A stretch of DNA of 64,000 nt, from assembly GCA_023666335.1 (NCBI GenBank), contig JAMPCE010000007.1:20244-84243 (forward strand), given 5' to 3'. The stretch comes from a bacterium. Its GTDB lineage: Bacteria; Bacillota; Clostridia; Lachnospirales; Lachnospiraceae. Both the position numbers and the translations under genes were made by a program. Numbering within the stretch: position 1 is the stretch's first letter; every line of letters starts with the position of its first letter. The notes under the pieces were generated by a model. That model saw nothing but the letters and a program-made list of their open reading frames with translations. It did not search any database and was not told where the DNA came from. Positions 18,226 through 27,019 of this stretch are shown one piece after another.

Positions 18226-18248
18226 GCGCTGCACAACGCTCCCACGCT

Positions 18249-20000
18249 TTACGCCCTGACCTTGATATGCACTTCCCTCAGCTGCTGCTCCGTCACATCC
18301 CCCGGCGCGCCGCACATCAGATCCTGCGCGGAACCGCTCATGGGGAAAGCGATGACTTCCCGGATATTCTCCTCGCCCCGAAGCAGCATGATCATACGGT
18401 CTACGCCCGGCGCCATCCCTGCATGCGGCGGCGCGCCGAACTGGAACGCATTGTACAGGGCGCCGAATTTTGTTTTCAGAGTCTCCGCGTCGTAGCCCGC
18501 GATGGCGAACGCCTTTTCCATGATCTCCATATCGTGGTTGCGCACCGCGCCGGAGGAGAGTTCCACGCCGTTGCAGACGATATCGTACTGATAAGCCAGC
18601 ACTTCCAGCGGATTCTTTGTATTGAGAGCCTCCAGACCGCCCTGCGGCATGGAGAACGGATTGTGCGTGAAACCGATCTGCTTGGTGTCCGGATCCAGCT
18701 CATACATGGGGAAATCATTGATATAGCAGAAGCGGTAAGCATTCTTTTCCAAAAGATCCAGCTTCACACCCAGCTCCGTGCGCAGCTGCCCCGCGTAGTA
18801 TGCCGCCCGCTCTTCCTTGTCGGCGATAAAGAAGATGGTGTCCCCTTTTTCCAGCGACGCGAGCTGCAAAAGTTCCCCTTTCTTTTCCTCGGGGATAAAT
18901 TTATCGATGGGACCTTTATAGCTTAAGTCTTCCGCCACTTCCAGATAGCCTAAGCCGCCCATGCCCATGTCTGTCGCGAATTTTAAGAGTTTCTCATGGA
19001 AGCCCTTGGACATGTCCGCGTGCACCTTGATGGCGCGCACCGTCCTTCCCACAAAAGGCTTAAAGGTACACGCCTGAAAGAAGTCCGTCACGTCGATGAT
19101 CCGCAGAGGATTGCGCAGATCCGGCTTGTCGGTGCCAAATTCCAGCATTGCCTGCTTATAGCTGATGACCGGATAGGGCGCTTTCGTCACCGCAAACCCC
19201 TCGGGCGCAAACTTTTCAAAGGTGGCTGAGAGCACCTCTTCTCCCACGTGGAACACGTCCTCCTGCGTGGCGAAGCTCATCTCAAAATCGAGCTGGTAAA
19301 ACTCGCCGGGAGAGCGGTCCGCCCTGGCGTCCTCATCCCGAAAACAGGGCGCGATCTGAAAATACTTATCAAAACCCGACACCATCAAAAGCTGTTTGTA
19401 CTGCTGGGGCGCCTGCGGCAGGGCATAGAATTTTCCCTTGTATCTTCTCGACGGCACGATGTAGTCTCTCGCGCCCTCCGGAGAGGATGCGCACAGGATC
19501 GGCGTCTGGATCTCAAGGAAGCCCATCTGCGTCATTTTCTCCCGCAGATAGGCAATCACCTGCGAGCGAAAGATGATGTTGTCTTTCACTTTCTGGTTGC
19601 GCAGATCCAGGTAACGGTACTTGAGACGCACATCCTCTCTGGTCTCTTTGGAAGTCATCACCTCGAAAGGAAGCTGCTTGTAGACTTTGCCCAAAACATC
19701 CACCTGATGCGCTTCCAGCTCAATGGTGCCCGTGGGGATGCGGGGGTTGTAGGTCTCCTCGTCACGCTTCTCGATCAGACCCTCAATGGAAACGCTCATC
19801 TCTCTGGTAAGACCCGCAAGCAGCGCGGTATCCCGCATGACCACTTGCAGCACCCCGTACATATCCCGCAGATCCACGAAAGAGACGCCGCCGTGGTCCC
19901 TGATGTTCTCGATCCAGCCCGCCACGCGCAATTCCTTTCCGATGTCGTCCTCCCCGATCTCCCGCAGGGTCACATCCCTGTATCTGTTCTTCGTTTCCAT
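18249..20000 (-). CDS. aspS: Aspartyl-tRNA synthetase
   Basis: Class II synthetase, 583 residues, bacterial type with a GAD insertion. The anticodon-binding OB fold starts near residue 20 (VAGWIENIRDHGGVSFVDLRD). Motif 2 is FRDEDARADR, and motif 3 is near the C terminus (GVDRMIMLL). AGGAG lies 9 bases before the ATG. With gatCAB downstream, the enzyme may be the non-discriminating form that also makes Asp-tRNA(Asn) for amidation; sequence alone does not prove this. A promoter is at 20048-20076. Confidence 0.97.
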   Translation of the reverse strand: METKNRYRDVTLREIGEDDIGKELRVAGWIENIRDHGGVSFVDLRDMYGVLQVVMRDTALLAGLTREMSVSIEGLIEKRDEETYNPRIPTGTIELEAHQVDVLGKVYKQLPFEVMTSKETREDVRLKYRYLDLRNQKVKDNIIFRSQVIAYLREKMTQMGFLEIQTPILCASSPEGARDYIVPSRRYKGKFYALPQAPQQYKQLLMVSGFDKYFQIAPCFRDEDARADRSPGEFYQLDFEMSFATQEDVFHVGEEVLSATFEKFAPEGFAVTKAPYPVISYKQAMLEFGTDKPDLRNPLRIIDVTDFFQACTFKPFVGRTVRAIKVHADMSKGFHEKLLKFATDMGMGGLGYLEVAEDLSYKGPIDKFIPEEKKGELLQLASLEKGDTIFFIADKEERAAYYAGQLRTELGVKLDLLEKNAYRFCYINDFPMYELDPDTKQIGFTHNPFSMPQGGLEALNTKNPLEVLAYQYDIVCNGVELSSGAVRNHDMEIMEKAFAIAGYDAETLKTKFGALYNAFQFGAPPHAGMAPGVDRMIMLLRGEENIREVIAFPMSGSAQDLMCGAPGDVTEQQLREVHIKVRA

Positions 20001-20047
20001 AACACCCGTTCTCCTTTATTGCATTTTTGTATACAAATATACTTTGT

Positions 20048-20076
20048 TATATATCACAAATCTATGCACAGTGCAA
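20048..20076 (-). promoter_or_regulatory. Candidate promoter of the aspS-gatCAB operon
   Basis: TTGCAC (20071-20076), 17-base spacer and TATATA (20048-20053) on the minus strand, about 50 bases before aspS. The spacing is ideal and the -35 is a fair match. Confidence 0.6.
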
Positions 20077-20101
20077 GTCTTATGCGGAAAAACTGTCGGA
20101 T

Positions 20102-21376
20102 CTACTCCCGAAGAGAAGTGATCGGTACGACAAACACACCGTCTTTCCGTCTATAAGCTGCATTAGACAGCCCGCAGATCACACACAGGATCTTTGGTCG
20201 TTTTCCGTTTTCAGCAGCAATCTCTCGATCGATTTTCAGCAGGTTTTTTGCCGCTTCATCGATTTGATTTGCGCCGAGCTTAATCTCAAACGCACACCAC
20301 TCTCCATCCCGCAGCTCCAGCACCGCATCTATCTCCCTGCCGCGATAATCCTGATAATGATACAGTGCGGCATCAAACGCCTCTCCGTATATTCTCAGGT
20401 CACGCTCGCAGAGCGCTTCAAATAAGAAACCAAGCGTTTCCAGATCGCCCAACAGTTTCTCAGGCGTCGCTTTCAGAAGAGCGCAAGCTAATGAAGGATC
20501 CGAAAAATGGCGTTTTTCCGCTTGCTTTACCCGCACGGAAGAGCGAATCCCCGCCGCAAAGGGCGGCTGGTTTTCGATCAGAAACAGCCGTCTGAAAATG
20601 TCCAGATATACCGCTACGGTCTCCACGTCAATATCCTCGCGATCGACCTCCCTGATATCGTTTTTCAGCGACTTGATCGTAGCCGTCGTGCTCTCGTTTC
20701 TCGCAAGAGATTGGAGCAGGAGTTTCATTTTTGAAAAATCGCGTTTGACGCCATCCAGCCGATAGATATCATCCCCCAGCACCGCATCCAGATATTCCGC
20801 AGGCAGATATGCCGCCTGTTTTGATTTCATATCAATACCCGCCGGCCAGCCGCCTCTGACGATAAGATCTATGAGTTCTTTTAGATCGACATCGCCTTTC
20901 AGCACGGGATCTAATTCACCGTCACACAATTTTTCCAACGATACGGCGCCGTCCGATGCTCCCGACTCAAACAGGGACATGGGACGCATCCGCAGTCTGG
21001 CAATACGTCCGGCTCCACTGTGGAGAATCCCCTTATGAATCGGCGTAGCGGAACCCGTCAGGATAAACTGCCCTTTCTCCACCGTCTGATCCACCTTATG
21101 ACGCACGGCATCCCAAAGGGGCGGAACCTCCTGCCATTCATCGATCAGACGCGGCGTTTCTCCTTCCAGCACAACGGAGGGTGACATCTTCGCCAGTTCT
21201 CGGTTCTGGAAATTCCCCTCGGGATCTCCCAGATAGATCTGACTCTTGCTGTGAAAAGAACAGGTCCATGTCTTTCCGCACCATTTGGGTCCCTCGACGC
21301 AGACTGCTCCAAAAGTCTGTAGATACTCTTCTATTCTGTCATCTATGATCCTGCGTTTGTATTCTGCGTTTTTCAT
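20102..21376 (-). CDS. AAA ATPase with DUF4143 C-terminal domain
   Basis: Second ATPase of this type, 424 residues. Walker A is GPKWCGKTW. The Walker B-like LIDEWQEVP and sensor ILTGSATP follow. The nuclease-like C-terminal region contains REIDAVLELRDGEWCAFEIK, with the D-(E)xK pattern. GGAGG lies 4-5 bases before the ATG. It is distant from the copy at 3291-4550, so the pair is not a recent duplication. Some relatives are fused to or paired with toxins, but no partner is visible here. Function unknown. Confidence 0.87.
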   Translation of the reverse strand: MKNAEYKRRIIDDRIEEYLQTFGAVCVEGPKWCGKTWTCSFHSKSQIYLGDPEGNFQNRELAKMSPSVVLEGETPRLIDEWQEVPPLWDAVRHKVDQTVEKGQFILTGSATPIHKGILHSGAGRIARLRMRPMSLFESGASDGAVSLEKLCDGELDPVLKGDVDLKELIDLIVRGGWPAGIDMKSKQAAYLPAEYLDAVLGDDIYRLDGVKRDFSKMKLLLQSLARNESTTATIKSLKNDIREVDREDIDVETVAVYLDIFRRLFLIENQPPFAAGIRSSVRVKQAEKRHFSDPSLACALLKATPEKLLGDLETLGFLFEALCERDLRIYGEAFDAALYHYQDYRGREIDAVLELRDGEWCAFEIKLGANQIDEAAKNLLKIDREIAAENGKRPKILCVICGLSNAAYRRKDGVFVVPITSLRE

Positions 21377-21470
21377 GCTGCCTCCATCTCAAAAGAGCAA
21401 CTTTCGCTCGTGGCGGATATACCGTGTTTGCGATATTACTTTAACACATCCGTTGAGATTTCGCAATGCC

Positions 21471-21544
21471 AACCCGATGGATTTTGCATTTTCAACCCGA
21501 TGGATTTCGAATTTTCAATCCGACGAATTTCGAATTTTCAATCC
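21471..21544. repeat. Tandem repeat, 3.2 copies of 23 bp
   Basis: Units begin at 21471, 21494 and 21517, with a partial fourth. The unit has the form AACCCGATGGATTT then CGAATTTTC; the third copy differs at three to four positions. It lies between the stop of the phosphatase gene (21553) and the ATPase start. It is AT-rich compared with its surroundings. Confidence 0.85.
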
Positions 21545-21552
21545 TTAAGATT

Positions 21553-22191
21553 TCACAGATAGATCCTGGCCTCTCTTCCGAGCCCAGCCGCATCCAGTTC
21601 CACAAACGTTTTTGTCTCTTCGTCATATCCGGCAAAGGTATTCCTGCCGCCCTCCCAACTGATCCGGTAAAGGCACCCCTGCTTAATGCAAGCCGAGCGT
21701 CCCTGATAGGGGATCGGTTCCTCCGACGCCGCCTCCAACAGCGCAAAGAGGACCGCTCCGTGGGCTGTCAGCAGAATGCGCTCCGCATCCCGAAAGGTCT
21801 CCGTGATCGTTTGCAGCGCAAGCCCCGCCCGCGCGATCAGTTCCTCTTTCGATTCCATGCCGGGGCAGTCGCGGTCGGGATACTTTTCTTTCATCTCGGC
21901 AAGCGCCATGCCCTCCCCCTCTCCAAAGCCCCGCTCGATCAAAAGCGGTTCCACCGCGATCCGCTCCGGCGGATATCCCAGCACACGCGCCGCGATCGCC
22001 GCGCTCTCCCTCGCCCGCTTTAAGGGGCTTGTCACGATCGCATCCATGCGGAGGTTCAGATCCGCCAGCTTACGGGCAGTTTCCTCCACCTGCATTCTTC
22101 CCTTATCATTCAGCAGGGTATCCGTATGTCCCTGCAACAGCTTTTCTTTGTTCCAGTCCGTCTCTCCATGCCGGAGCAAATACAATTCCAT
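21553..22191 (-). CDS. Histidine phosphatase family protein (phosphoglycerate mutase-like)
   Basis: Protein of 212 residues. The catalytic signature LRHGETDWN opens the protein, and the second His lies in LLTAHGAVL. TSPLKRARESA is the family's third block. Substrate is not evident: relatives act on phosphoglycerate, phosphosugars, alpha-ribazole phosphate or nucleotides. It follows dapL by 14 bases on the same strand and is probably the last gene of the dapF-dapL unit. Confidence 0.9.
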   Translation of the reverse strand: MELYLLRHGETDWNKEKLLQGHTDTLLNDKGRMQVEETARKLADLNLRMDAIVTSPLKRARESAAIAARVLGYPPERIAVEPLLIERGFGEGEGMALAEMKEKYPDRDCPGMESKEELIARAGLALQTITETFRDAERILLTAHGAVLFALLEAASEEPIPYQGRSACIKQGCLYRISWEGGRNTFAGYDEETKTFVELDAAGLGREARIYL

Positions 22192-22205
22192 CTTCCGACC
22201 TCTCT

Positions 22206-23420
22206 CTACATGCTTTTGATGCGGTCTACCGCTTCCACGGTGTTCTCGTAGCTGCCGAAAGCCGTCAGCCGAAAATATGTCTCGCCGCTCGGTCCGAAAC
22301 CCGATCCGGGCGTGCCCACCACATTGACCTTTTCCAGAAGATAGTCGAAGAACTCCCAGCTTGTCATGCCGTTCGGCGCTTTCAGCCAGATATAAGGCGC
22401 ATTGACGCCGCCGGAGACCGTATAGCCCGCGCTTTTCAACCCCTCTAAGATGTAAGCGGCATTTTTCATATAATAAGCCACCAGCTCTTTCGTCTCCCGC
22501 CTGCCGGCTTCGCTGTAGACCGCCTCGCCTGCCCGCTGGATGATGTAGGGCGCGCCGTTATACTTCGTGCCGTGGCGTCTCGCCCAAAGACCGTGGAGCG
22601 CCACGCCTCCCACTTTCAGTTCTTTCGGCACGACCGTATACCCCAGCCGCACCCCGGTGAAGCCTGCGTTCTTGGAGAAAGAGTGCAGTTCAATCGCACA
22701 GGTTCTCGCTCCCTCGCACTCATAGATGCTGTGCGGCACGTCCGCCTCGGAGATATAAGCCTCGTAAGCCGCATCGTAGATGATGACGGCGCCGTTTTTG
22801 TTGGCATAATCCACCCACTCCTGCAGCTGCGTTTTCGTGATGGTAGATCCCGTAGGGTTATTGGGGAAACACAGATAGATCAGATCGGGCACCTGACCAG
22901 GCAGTTCCGGCGCAAAATCATTCTCCGCCGTACAGGGCATATAGATGACGTCGCTCCACTTTTCTGTCTTTTCATCGTAAGTTCCCGTCCTGCCCGCCAT
23001 CACGTTGGTATCCACATACACAGGATATACGGGATCGCAGACCGCGATCTTATTATCCAGGGCAAAAATCTCCTGAATGTTTCCGGAATCGCATTTTGCG
23101 CCGTCGGAGACAAAGATCTCGTCCGCCTCGATCTGACAGCCCCTTGCCTGATAGTCGTTTGCGGCAATGGCATTCCGCAAAAACTCATAGCCGAGGTCGG
23201 GCGCATAGCCCCGAAAGGTCTTTTCGTCCGCCATCTCGTCCACCGCCGTATGCAGCGCGCTGATAATAGCCGGCGTCAGAGGTCTGGTCACATCACCGAT
23301 CCCCAGCCGGATGATCTTTTTGTCCGGGTTTGCCGCCGCGTAGGCATTTACCTTTTTGCCGATGGTGGAAAACAGGTAACTCCCGGGTAATTTCAAATAA
23401 TTATCATTAATCTTTGCCAT
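22206..23420 (-). CDS. dapL: LL-diaminopimelate aminotransferase
   Basis: Fold-type I PLP enzyme, 404 residues. It converts tetrahydrodipicolinate to LL-diaminopimelate in one step, bypassing the succinyl or acetyl branches. The start [17 protein letters not shown] is typical of DapL and is placed at 23420, with GAGGAGG upstream; the open frame reaches back to 23504 without support. PLP-binding features include [17 protein letters not shown] and [15 protein letters not shown], whose Lys forms the Schiff base. dapF lies upstream, so the DAP epimerase is made with it. A repeat remnant sits in the 80-base gap. Confidence 0.95.
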   Translation of the reverse strand: MAKINDNYLKLPGSYLFSTIGKKVNAYAAANPDKKIIRLGIGDVTRPLTPAIISALHTAVDEMADEKTFRGYAPDLGYEFLRNAIAANDYQARGCQIEADEIFVSDGAKCDSGNIQEIFALDNKIAVCDPVYPVYVDTNVMAGRTGTYDEKTEKWSDVIYMPCTAENDFAPELPGQVPDLIYLCFPNNPTGSTITKTQLQEWVDYANKNGAVIIYDAAYEAYISEADVPHSIYECEGARTCAIELHSFSKNAGFTGVRLGYTVVPKELKVGGVALHGLWARRHGTKYNGAPYIIQRAGEAVYSEAGRRETKELVAYYMKNAAYILEGLKSAGYTVSGGVNAPYIWLKAPNGMTSWEFFDYLLEKVNVVGTPGSGFGPSGETYFRLTAFGSYENTVEAVDRIKSM

Positions 23421-23454
23421 ACTCTTGTGATCCTCCTCTTTCATCTTTATAGAT

Positions 23455-23498
23455 AATTGTGCAAATAGGATAACCATAAGCAGATCCCTTGTACAATT
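23455..23498. repeat. Remnant of the structured element family
   Basis: Arms AATTGTGCAA (23455-23464) and TTGTACAATT (23489-23498) pair with one G-U. Inside, CATAAGCAGATCCCTTGTA almost repeats CATAAGCAGACCCTTGTA at the left end of copy C (57057-57074). It looks like copy C with its middle deleted. It lies between dapF and dapL. Confidence 0.5.
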
Positions 23499-23500
23499 TT

Positions 23501-24334
23501 TCAAATCTCACCCTCAAACACCGTCTCCGCAGGTCCCGTCATATAGACCAGATCCGCCTCCCTGTCCCAGAAAATCTCCAGAGAACCGCCGAGGAGTTCC
23601 ACCGTGACGCGCTCTTTTGTCAAGCCGTTCAGCACACAGGCGACAGCCACGGCGCAGGCGCCCGTACCGCAGGCCAGCGTCTCTCCCGTGCCGCGCTCCC
23701 AGACGCGCATCCGCACCGTGCTCTCGTCAAGCACCTCCGCAAACTCTGTGTTCGTCCGGTTCGGGAACCGCTCATGCCGCTCAAAGAAAGGACCGATCTT
23801 TTCGATCTCGAGCGTCTCCACCCCTTTCATGAACACCACCGCATGGGGATTTCCCATAGAAACACATGTTATTTTATAGTCACGACCCTGCACACGGATC
23901 GGCTCGTCCACCGCCCGCTTGCTGTCACAGATCACCGGAACCAAACTTGCCGCCAGTTCCGGCGCACCCATGTTGACCTTCACCCGCTCGACCTTGCCAT
24001 CCTTTAGAAGAAGCGTGAGATATTTGACCTTTTCTGCACTTATGACACTAATGTCAGTTTTGTCCGTCATGCCGTTATCGTATACATACTTTCCGACGCA
24101 GCGGATACCGTTGCCGCACATTTCCGCCCTGCTGCCGTCCGCATTGTACATCTCCATCTCGAAATCCGCTTCTTTCGAAGGATTGATGAAGATCACGCCG
24201 TCGCCGCCCACACCGAAATGCCGATCGCTTAAACGCCGCACCAGTTCCGGTTTCTCCTCCTGCGCGATCCGCTCCCTGCTGCCGTCGATGTAGATATAAT
24301 CGTTCCCGCAGCCGTGCATTTTTGTAAATTTCAT
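23501..24334 (-). CDS. dapF: Diaminopimelate epimerase
   Basis: PLP-independent epimerase, 277 residues. It makes meso-diaminopimelate for peptidoglycan and lysine. One active-site Cys lies in MCGNGIRC and the other in [23 protein letters not shown] is the family start. The start at 24334 is favoured over 24346 because GGAG lies 6 bases upstream. It contains a TGACA-N4-TGTCA palindrome at 24043 and a TAACA-N2-TGTT-type site near 23867. Confidence 0.96.
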   Translation of the reverse strand: MKFTKMHGCGNDYIYIDGSRERIAQEEKPELVRRLSDRHFGVGGDGVIFINPSKEADFEMEMYNADGSRAEMCGNGIRCVGKYVYDNGMTDKTDISVISAEKVKYLTLLLKDGKVERVKVNMGAPELAASLVPVICDSKRAVDEPIRVQGRDYKITCVSMGNPHAVVFMKGVETLEIEKIGPFFERHERFPNRTNTEFAEVLDESTVRMRVWERGTGETLACGTGACAVAVACVLNGLTKERVTVELLGGSLEIFWDREADLVYMTGPAETVFEGEI

Positions 24335-24395
24335 GTTACTCTCCATTTCGACCCGTTATTTCCGCAAAAAACCGCAATCATCTTCCAGTATACCC

Positions 24396-24944
24396 TTATG
24401 TCCGCATCATCGCAAGTACCATCTGCGCCGTCTCCACCAGATTCGTGCCGCTTTCCATGCTGCACTTTTGCAGATAGCGGTGCGCTTCCTCCTCGGACAT
24501 GTGATTCCGGTTCATCAGGACCGCCTTTGCCTCCGCGATCAGCGCTTCCTCCTCACCGCTCCGCTCTCTGGGCTTTTGTCTGGCTTTTCTCCTCCGCCGC
24601 TCCATAGAGCGGCACATCATGTCCACCGTATTGATCAGATCGAAGACCTTAAAGGGCATGGCAAGCGACACGATCCCGCTTCCCTCGCATTCCTGCAGGA
24701 TATCCCGGGAAGCTAAGAGCAGCATCTCGAAATCTTTCGGAAGACAGGCGTGCAGTTCGCTGTATATCATATCAGACATCCGATAGCTGCAGATCACAAG
24801 CCCGGCGCTCAAGTCGTCCAGCTTGCTGAGAGCCTGGGAACCTGTCGTGCAGACGCCGCTGACCTGAAACCCGTTCTTCATCAGCAGATTGCGGATGCTT
24901 TTTGCGTCCTCCGGCTTTGGCAGGACAACAATGATACCCGCCAC
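24396..24944 (-). CDS. ANTAR-domain antitermination regulator with pseudo-receiver
   Basis: Protein of 182 residues starting at a GTG (24944) with GGGAGG 7 bases upstream. Residues 1-115 look like a response-regulator receiver, but the phosphoacceptor region reads LVICSYRMSD, with no Asp where DLVLLD is expected. A basic linker (MERRRRKARQKPRERS) leads to an ANTAR domain (about 130-182) with the EEEALIAEAKAVLM and EEEAHRYLQK helices. ANTAR proteins bind paired hexaloop hairpins in nascent RNA and prevent termination. It follows glnA by 38 bases, and glnA has a leader terminator, so glnA is the likely target. Confidence 0.88.
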   Translation of the reverse strand: MAGIIVVLPKPEDAKSIRNLLMKNGFQVSGVCTTGSQALSKLDDLSAGLVICSYRMSDMIYSELHACLPKDFEMLLLASRDILQECEGSGIVSLAMPFKVFDLINTVDMMCRSMERRRRKARQKPRERSGEEEALIAEAKAVLMNRNHMSEEEAHRYLQKCSMESGTNLVETAQMVLAMMRT

Positions 24945-24982
24945 ACGCTCACCTCCCTTCTTCCGTATTGGCTTTTGGCGCT

Positions 24983-26317
24983 TTAGTATTGATTCAGATA
25001 TTCATTGGTCTCCCAATCCGTCACCTGGCGGCGGTAGCGGTCCCACTCCTCCTTTTTCAAGGCGATATACCGTCCAAATATATGCTCGCCCAGCGTCTCC
25101 CGCATAAAATCATCCCGCTCCATGCAGGCGACAGCTTCCATCAGTGTTCCGGGAAGGGCTTCGATCCCCCTCTCCTGCCGCTCCCAATCGCTCATATGGA
25201 AGAGATTTCCCTTTACGCTCTCCGGCGGCTCGATCCGATTCTTCATGCCGTCAAGCCCTGCCCGCAGGACACTCGCCAATACGAGATACGGATTTGCCGA
25301 AGGATCGGGGCTTCGCAGTTCCATGCGCGCGCCGTCCCCTCTGGAAGCCGGAATACGAATCAGCGTGCTCCTGTTATTTGCGCTCCACGAGACATACACC
25401 GGCGCTTCATACCCCGGAATGAGCCGTTTATAGGAATTGACAAGGGGATTCATAACAGCTGTCATGCCCCGCATATGCCGCAGGATGCCGCCCAGAAACC
25501 AGGTTGCTTCCCTGCTTAAGCCCGTCTCGGAATCCGCCGCCGCAAAGAGATTTTTCCCATCCTTAAAAAGAGACATATTGATGTGCATCCCGGATCCGTT
25601 CACACCGCTCTTGGGCTTCGGCATAAACGTCGCATGCAAGCCGTGTCTGCGGGCGATCGTCTTGACCGCCAGCTTAAAGGTCATAATATTGTCCGCCGTA
25701 GCCAGCGCCTCGTCATACTGAAAGCTGATCTCATGCTGGGCTGGCGAAACGTCATGGTGCGACGCCTCCACCACAAAGCCCATATCCTCCAGCGTAAGCA
25801 CCATATCCCGCCTTGCGTTCTCCCCGAAATCTACTGGTCCGACATCAAAATAGCCCGCGTTTTCATGGCTCAAGGTCGTGGGCATCCCGTTCTCGTCCAG
25901 ATGGAACAGGAAAAATTCACACTCCGCTCCCGCCCGAAACGTAAGCCCCATCTCCTCCGCTTCCGCAAGCGCCCGTTTCAGGGCATAGCGGGGATCGCCC
26001 GCAAACGGCTTCCCGTCAGGGCGGTATACGTCACAGATCAGACGCGCCACCTTTCCCTGCTGGGGCCGCCACGGAAAGATCTCCAGCGTACTGTAGTCCG
26101 GATACAGATACATATCCGACTCCTCGACCCCCGCAAAGCCCTGAATGGAAGACGCGTCGAACGTGCACTCGCGATCCAGCGCTTTCTCAAGCTGCGCCGC
26201 CGTCACCGCCACATTTTTCAGACTGCCGAAAATATCCGTAAACTGGAGCCGGATAAATTCGACGTCCTCCTCCTCGACCAGTTTTATGATATCCTCTCTG
26301 CTATAGTTTTTTCTCAT
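24983..26317 (-). CDS. glnA: Glutamine synthetase, type I
   Basis: Full-length GSI of 444 residues, the length of Gram-positive alpha-type enzymes. It condenses glutamate and ammonia with ATP. Recognisable blocks are the beta-grasp start FIRLQFTDIFG, the GAECEFFLF metal site, HHDVSPAQHEI, VNGSGMHINMSL (ATP/metal) and the Glu-flap region NPLVNSYKRLIPGYEAP. Its leader carries a promoter and a terminator-like stem (26349-26383). The adjacent ANTAR protein suggests control by antitermination. Confidence 0.97.
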   Translation of the reverse strand: MRKNYSREDIIKLVEEEDVEFIRLQFTDIFGSLKNVAVTAAQLEKALDRECTFDASSIQGFAGVEESDMYLYPDYSTLEIFPWRPQQGKVARLICDVYRPDGKPFAGDPRYALKRALAEAEEMGLTFRAGAECEFFLFHLDENGMPTTLSHENAGYFDVGPVDFGENARRDMVLTLEDMGFVVEASHHDVSPAQHEISFQYDEALATADNIMTFKLAVKTIARRHGLHATFMPKPKSGVNGSGMHINMSLFKDGKNLFAAADSETGLSREATWFLGGILRHMRGMTAVMNPLVNSYKRLIPGYEAPVYVSWSANNRSTLIRIPASRGDGARMELRSPDPSANPYLVLASVLRAGLDGMKNRIEPPESVKGNLFHMSDWERQERGIEALPGTLMEAVACMERDDFMRETLGEHIFGRYIALKKEEWDRYRRQVTDWETNEYLNQY

Positions 26318-26348
26318 GCCATACCGCCTTTCTTTTGGTTATACGCGC

Positions 26349-26387
26349 AAAAAGGACGCTCTTTCCCCAATCAGAACGCCCTTGTTC
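26349..26387 (-). promoter_or_regulatory. Leader terminator and competing hexaloop hairpin of glnA
   Basis: On the minus strand AAGGGCGTTCT pairs with AGAGCGTCCTT (11 pairs, two G-U), followed by TTT: an intrinsic terminator about 30 bases before glnA. Overlapping its 5' arm, GAAC and GTTC can instead enclose the hexaloop AAGGGC (26374-26387), which has A at loop position 1 and G at position 4, as in ANTAR targets. Only one such hairpin is seen; known targets have two. Confidence 0.5.
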
Positions 26388-26394
26388 GGGTATC

Positions 26395-26424
26395 ATCATA
26401 TCAGTTTTGGGATTCTCTTGTCAA
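26395..26424 (-). promoter_or_regulatory. Candidate sigma-A promoter of glnA
   Basis: TTGACA (26419-26424), 18-base spacer and TATGAT (26395-26400) on the minus strand. If used, transcription starts almost at the hexaloop hairpin, leaving no room for a first ANTAR hairpin; a further upstream promoter is therefore also possible. Confidence 0.6.
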
Positions 26425-26529
26425 CTCCCGCCGTACATCTTCCGACGATCCGCCTCCGCAAAAAGCGGACGCATAATCCCACTCTCGCCTACATACACTG
26501 TAAAAAAGAATCACCACGGGGATATTTGT

Positions 26530-27006
26530 ATGAGTTCTAAAACCAAAATTGTCGTACTTCATGTAAAAGAGTTGATATATACCGGCATTTTCGCTGCTCT
26601 CGGTATCCTTTTCATCATCCTGCTCATCATCATGTTTCTTCCAAAAGAAGAAAAGAAAGAGACCATGTCCGCCGTGACACAGCAGACCACTTCGAACTCC
26701 TATGTGCCCGGCGTCTACACGACCTCTCTGATCTTAAACGACAACGTTGTCGAGATCGAAGTGACCGTGGACGAAAAGAATATCAACGCCATACGGCTGG
26801 TCAATCTCGACGAAGCCGTCACGACGATGTATCCTCTGATCCAGCCCTCTTTCGAGGATCTTGCCGATCAGATCATCAAAAGTCAGAGCATGGAAGGAAT
26901 TACATATCCCGACGACAGCAAGTATACTTCCATGATCCTTTTGGACGCCATCGAGAGCTCGCTCAATAAAGCGCTGGAAAATCAGGGAGAGACAGCCGAG
27001 GACTGA
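26530..27006 (+). CDS. Membrane-anchored protein with degenerate FMN-binding-like domain
   Basis: Protein of 158 residues. The start at 26530 has GGGG 8 bases upstream; the open frame runs further back through the glnA leader without support. One transmembrane segment spans about residues 16-37 (IYTGIFAALGILFIILLIIM). The extracellular part follows the pattern of FMN-binding-like domains: GVYTTSLIL, VVEIEVTVDEKNINAIRL, then an IIKSQS and YTSMILLDAIESSLNKAL tail. The SGATxTS flavinylation motif is absent, so flavin binding is doubtful. It converges on nadE, 13 bases away. Confidence 0.7.
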   Translation: MSSKTKIVVLHVKELIYTGIFAALGILFIILLIIMFLPKEEKKETMSAVTQQTTSNSYVPGVYTTSLILNDNVVEIEVTVDEKNINAIRLVNLDEAVTTMYPLIQPSFEDLADQIIKSQSMEGITYPDDSKYTSMILLDAIESSLNKALENQGETAED

Positions 27007-27019
27007 TGATCGGCTTTGC

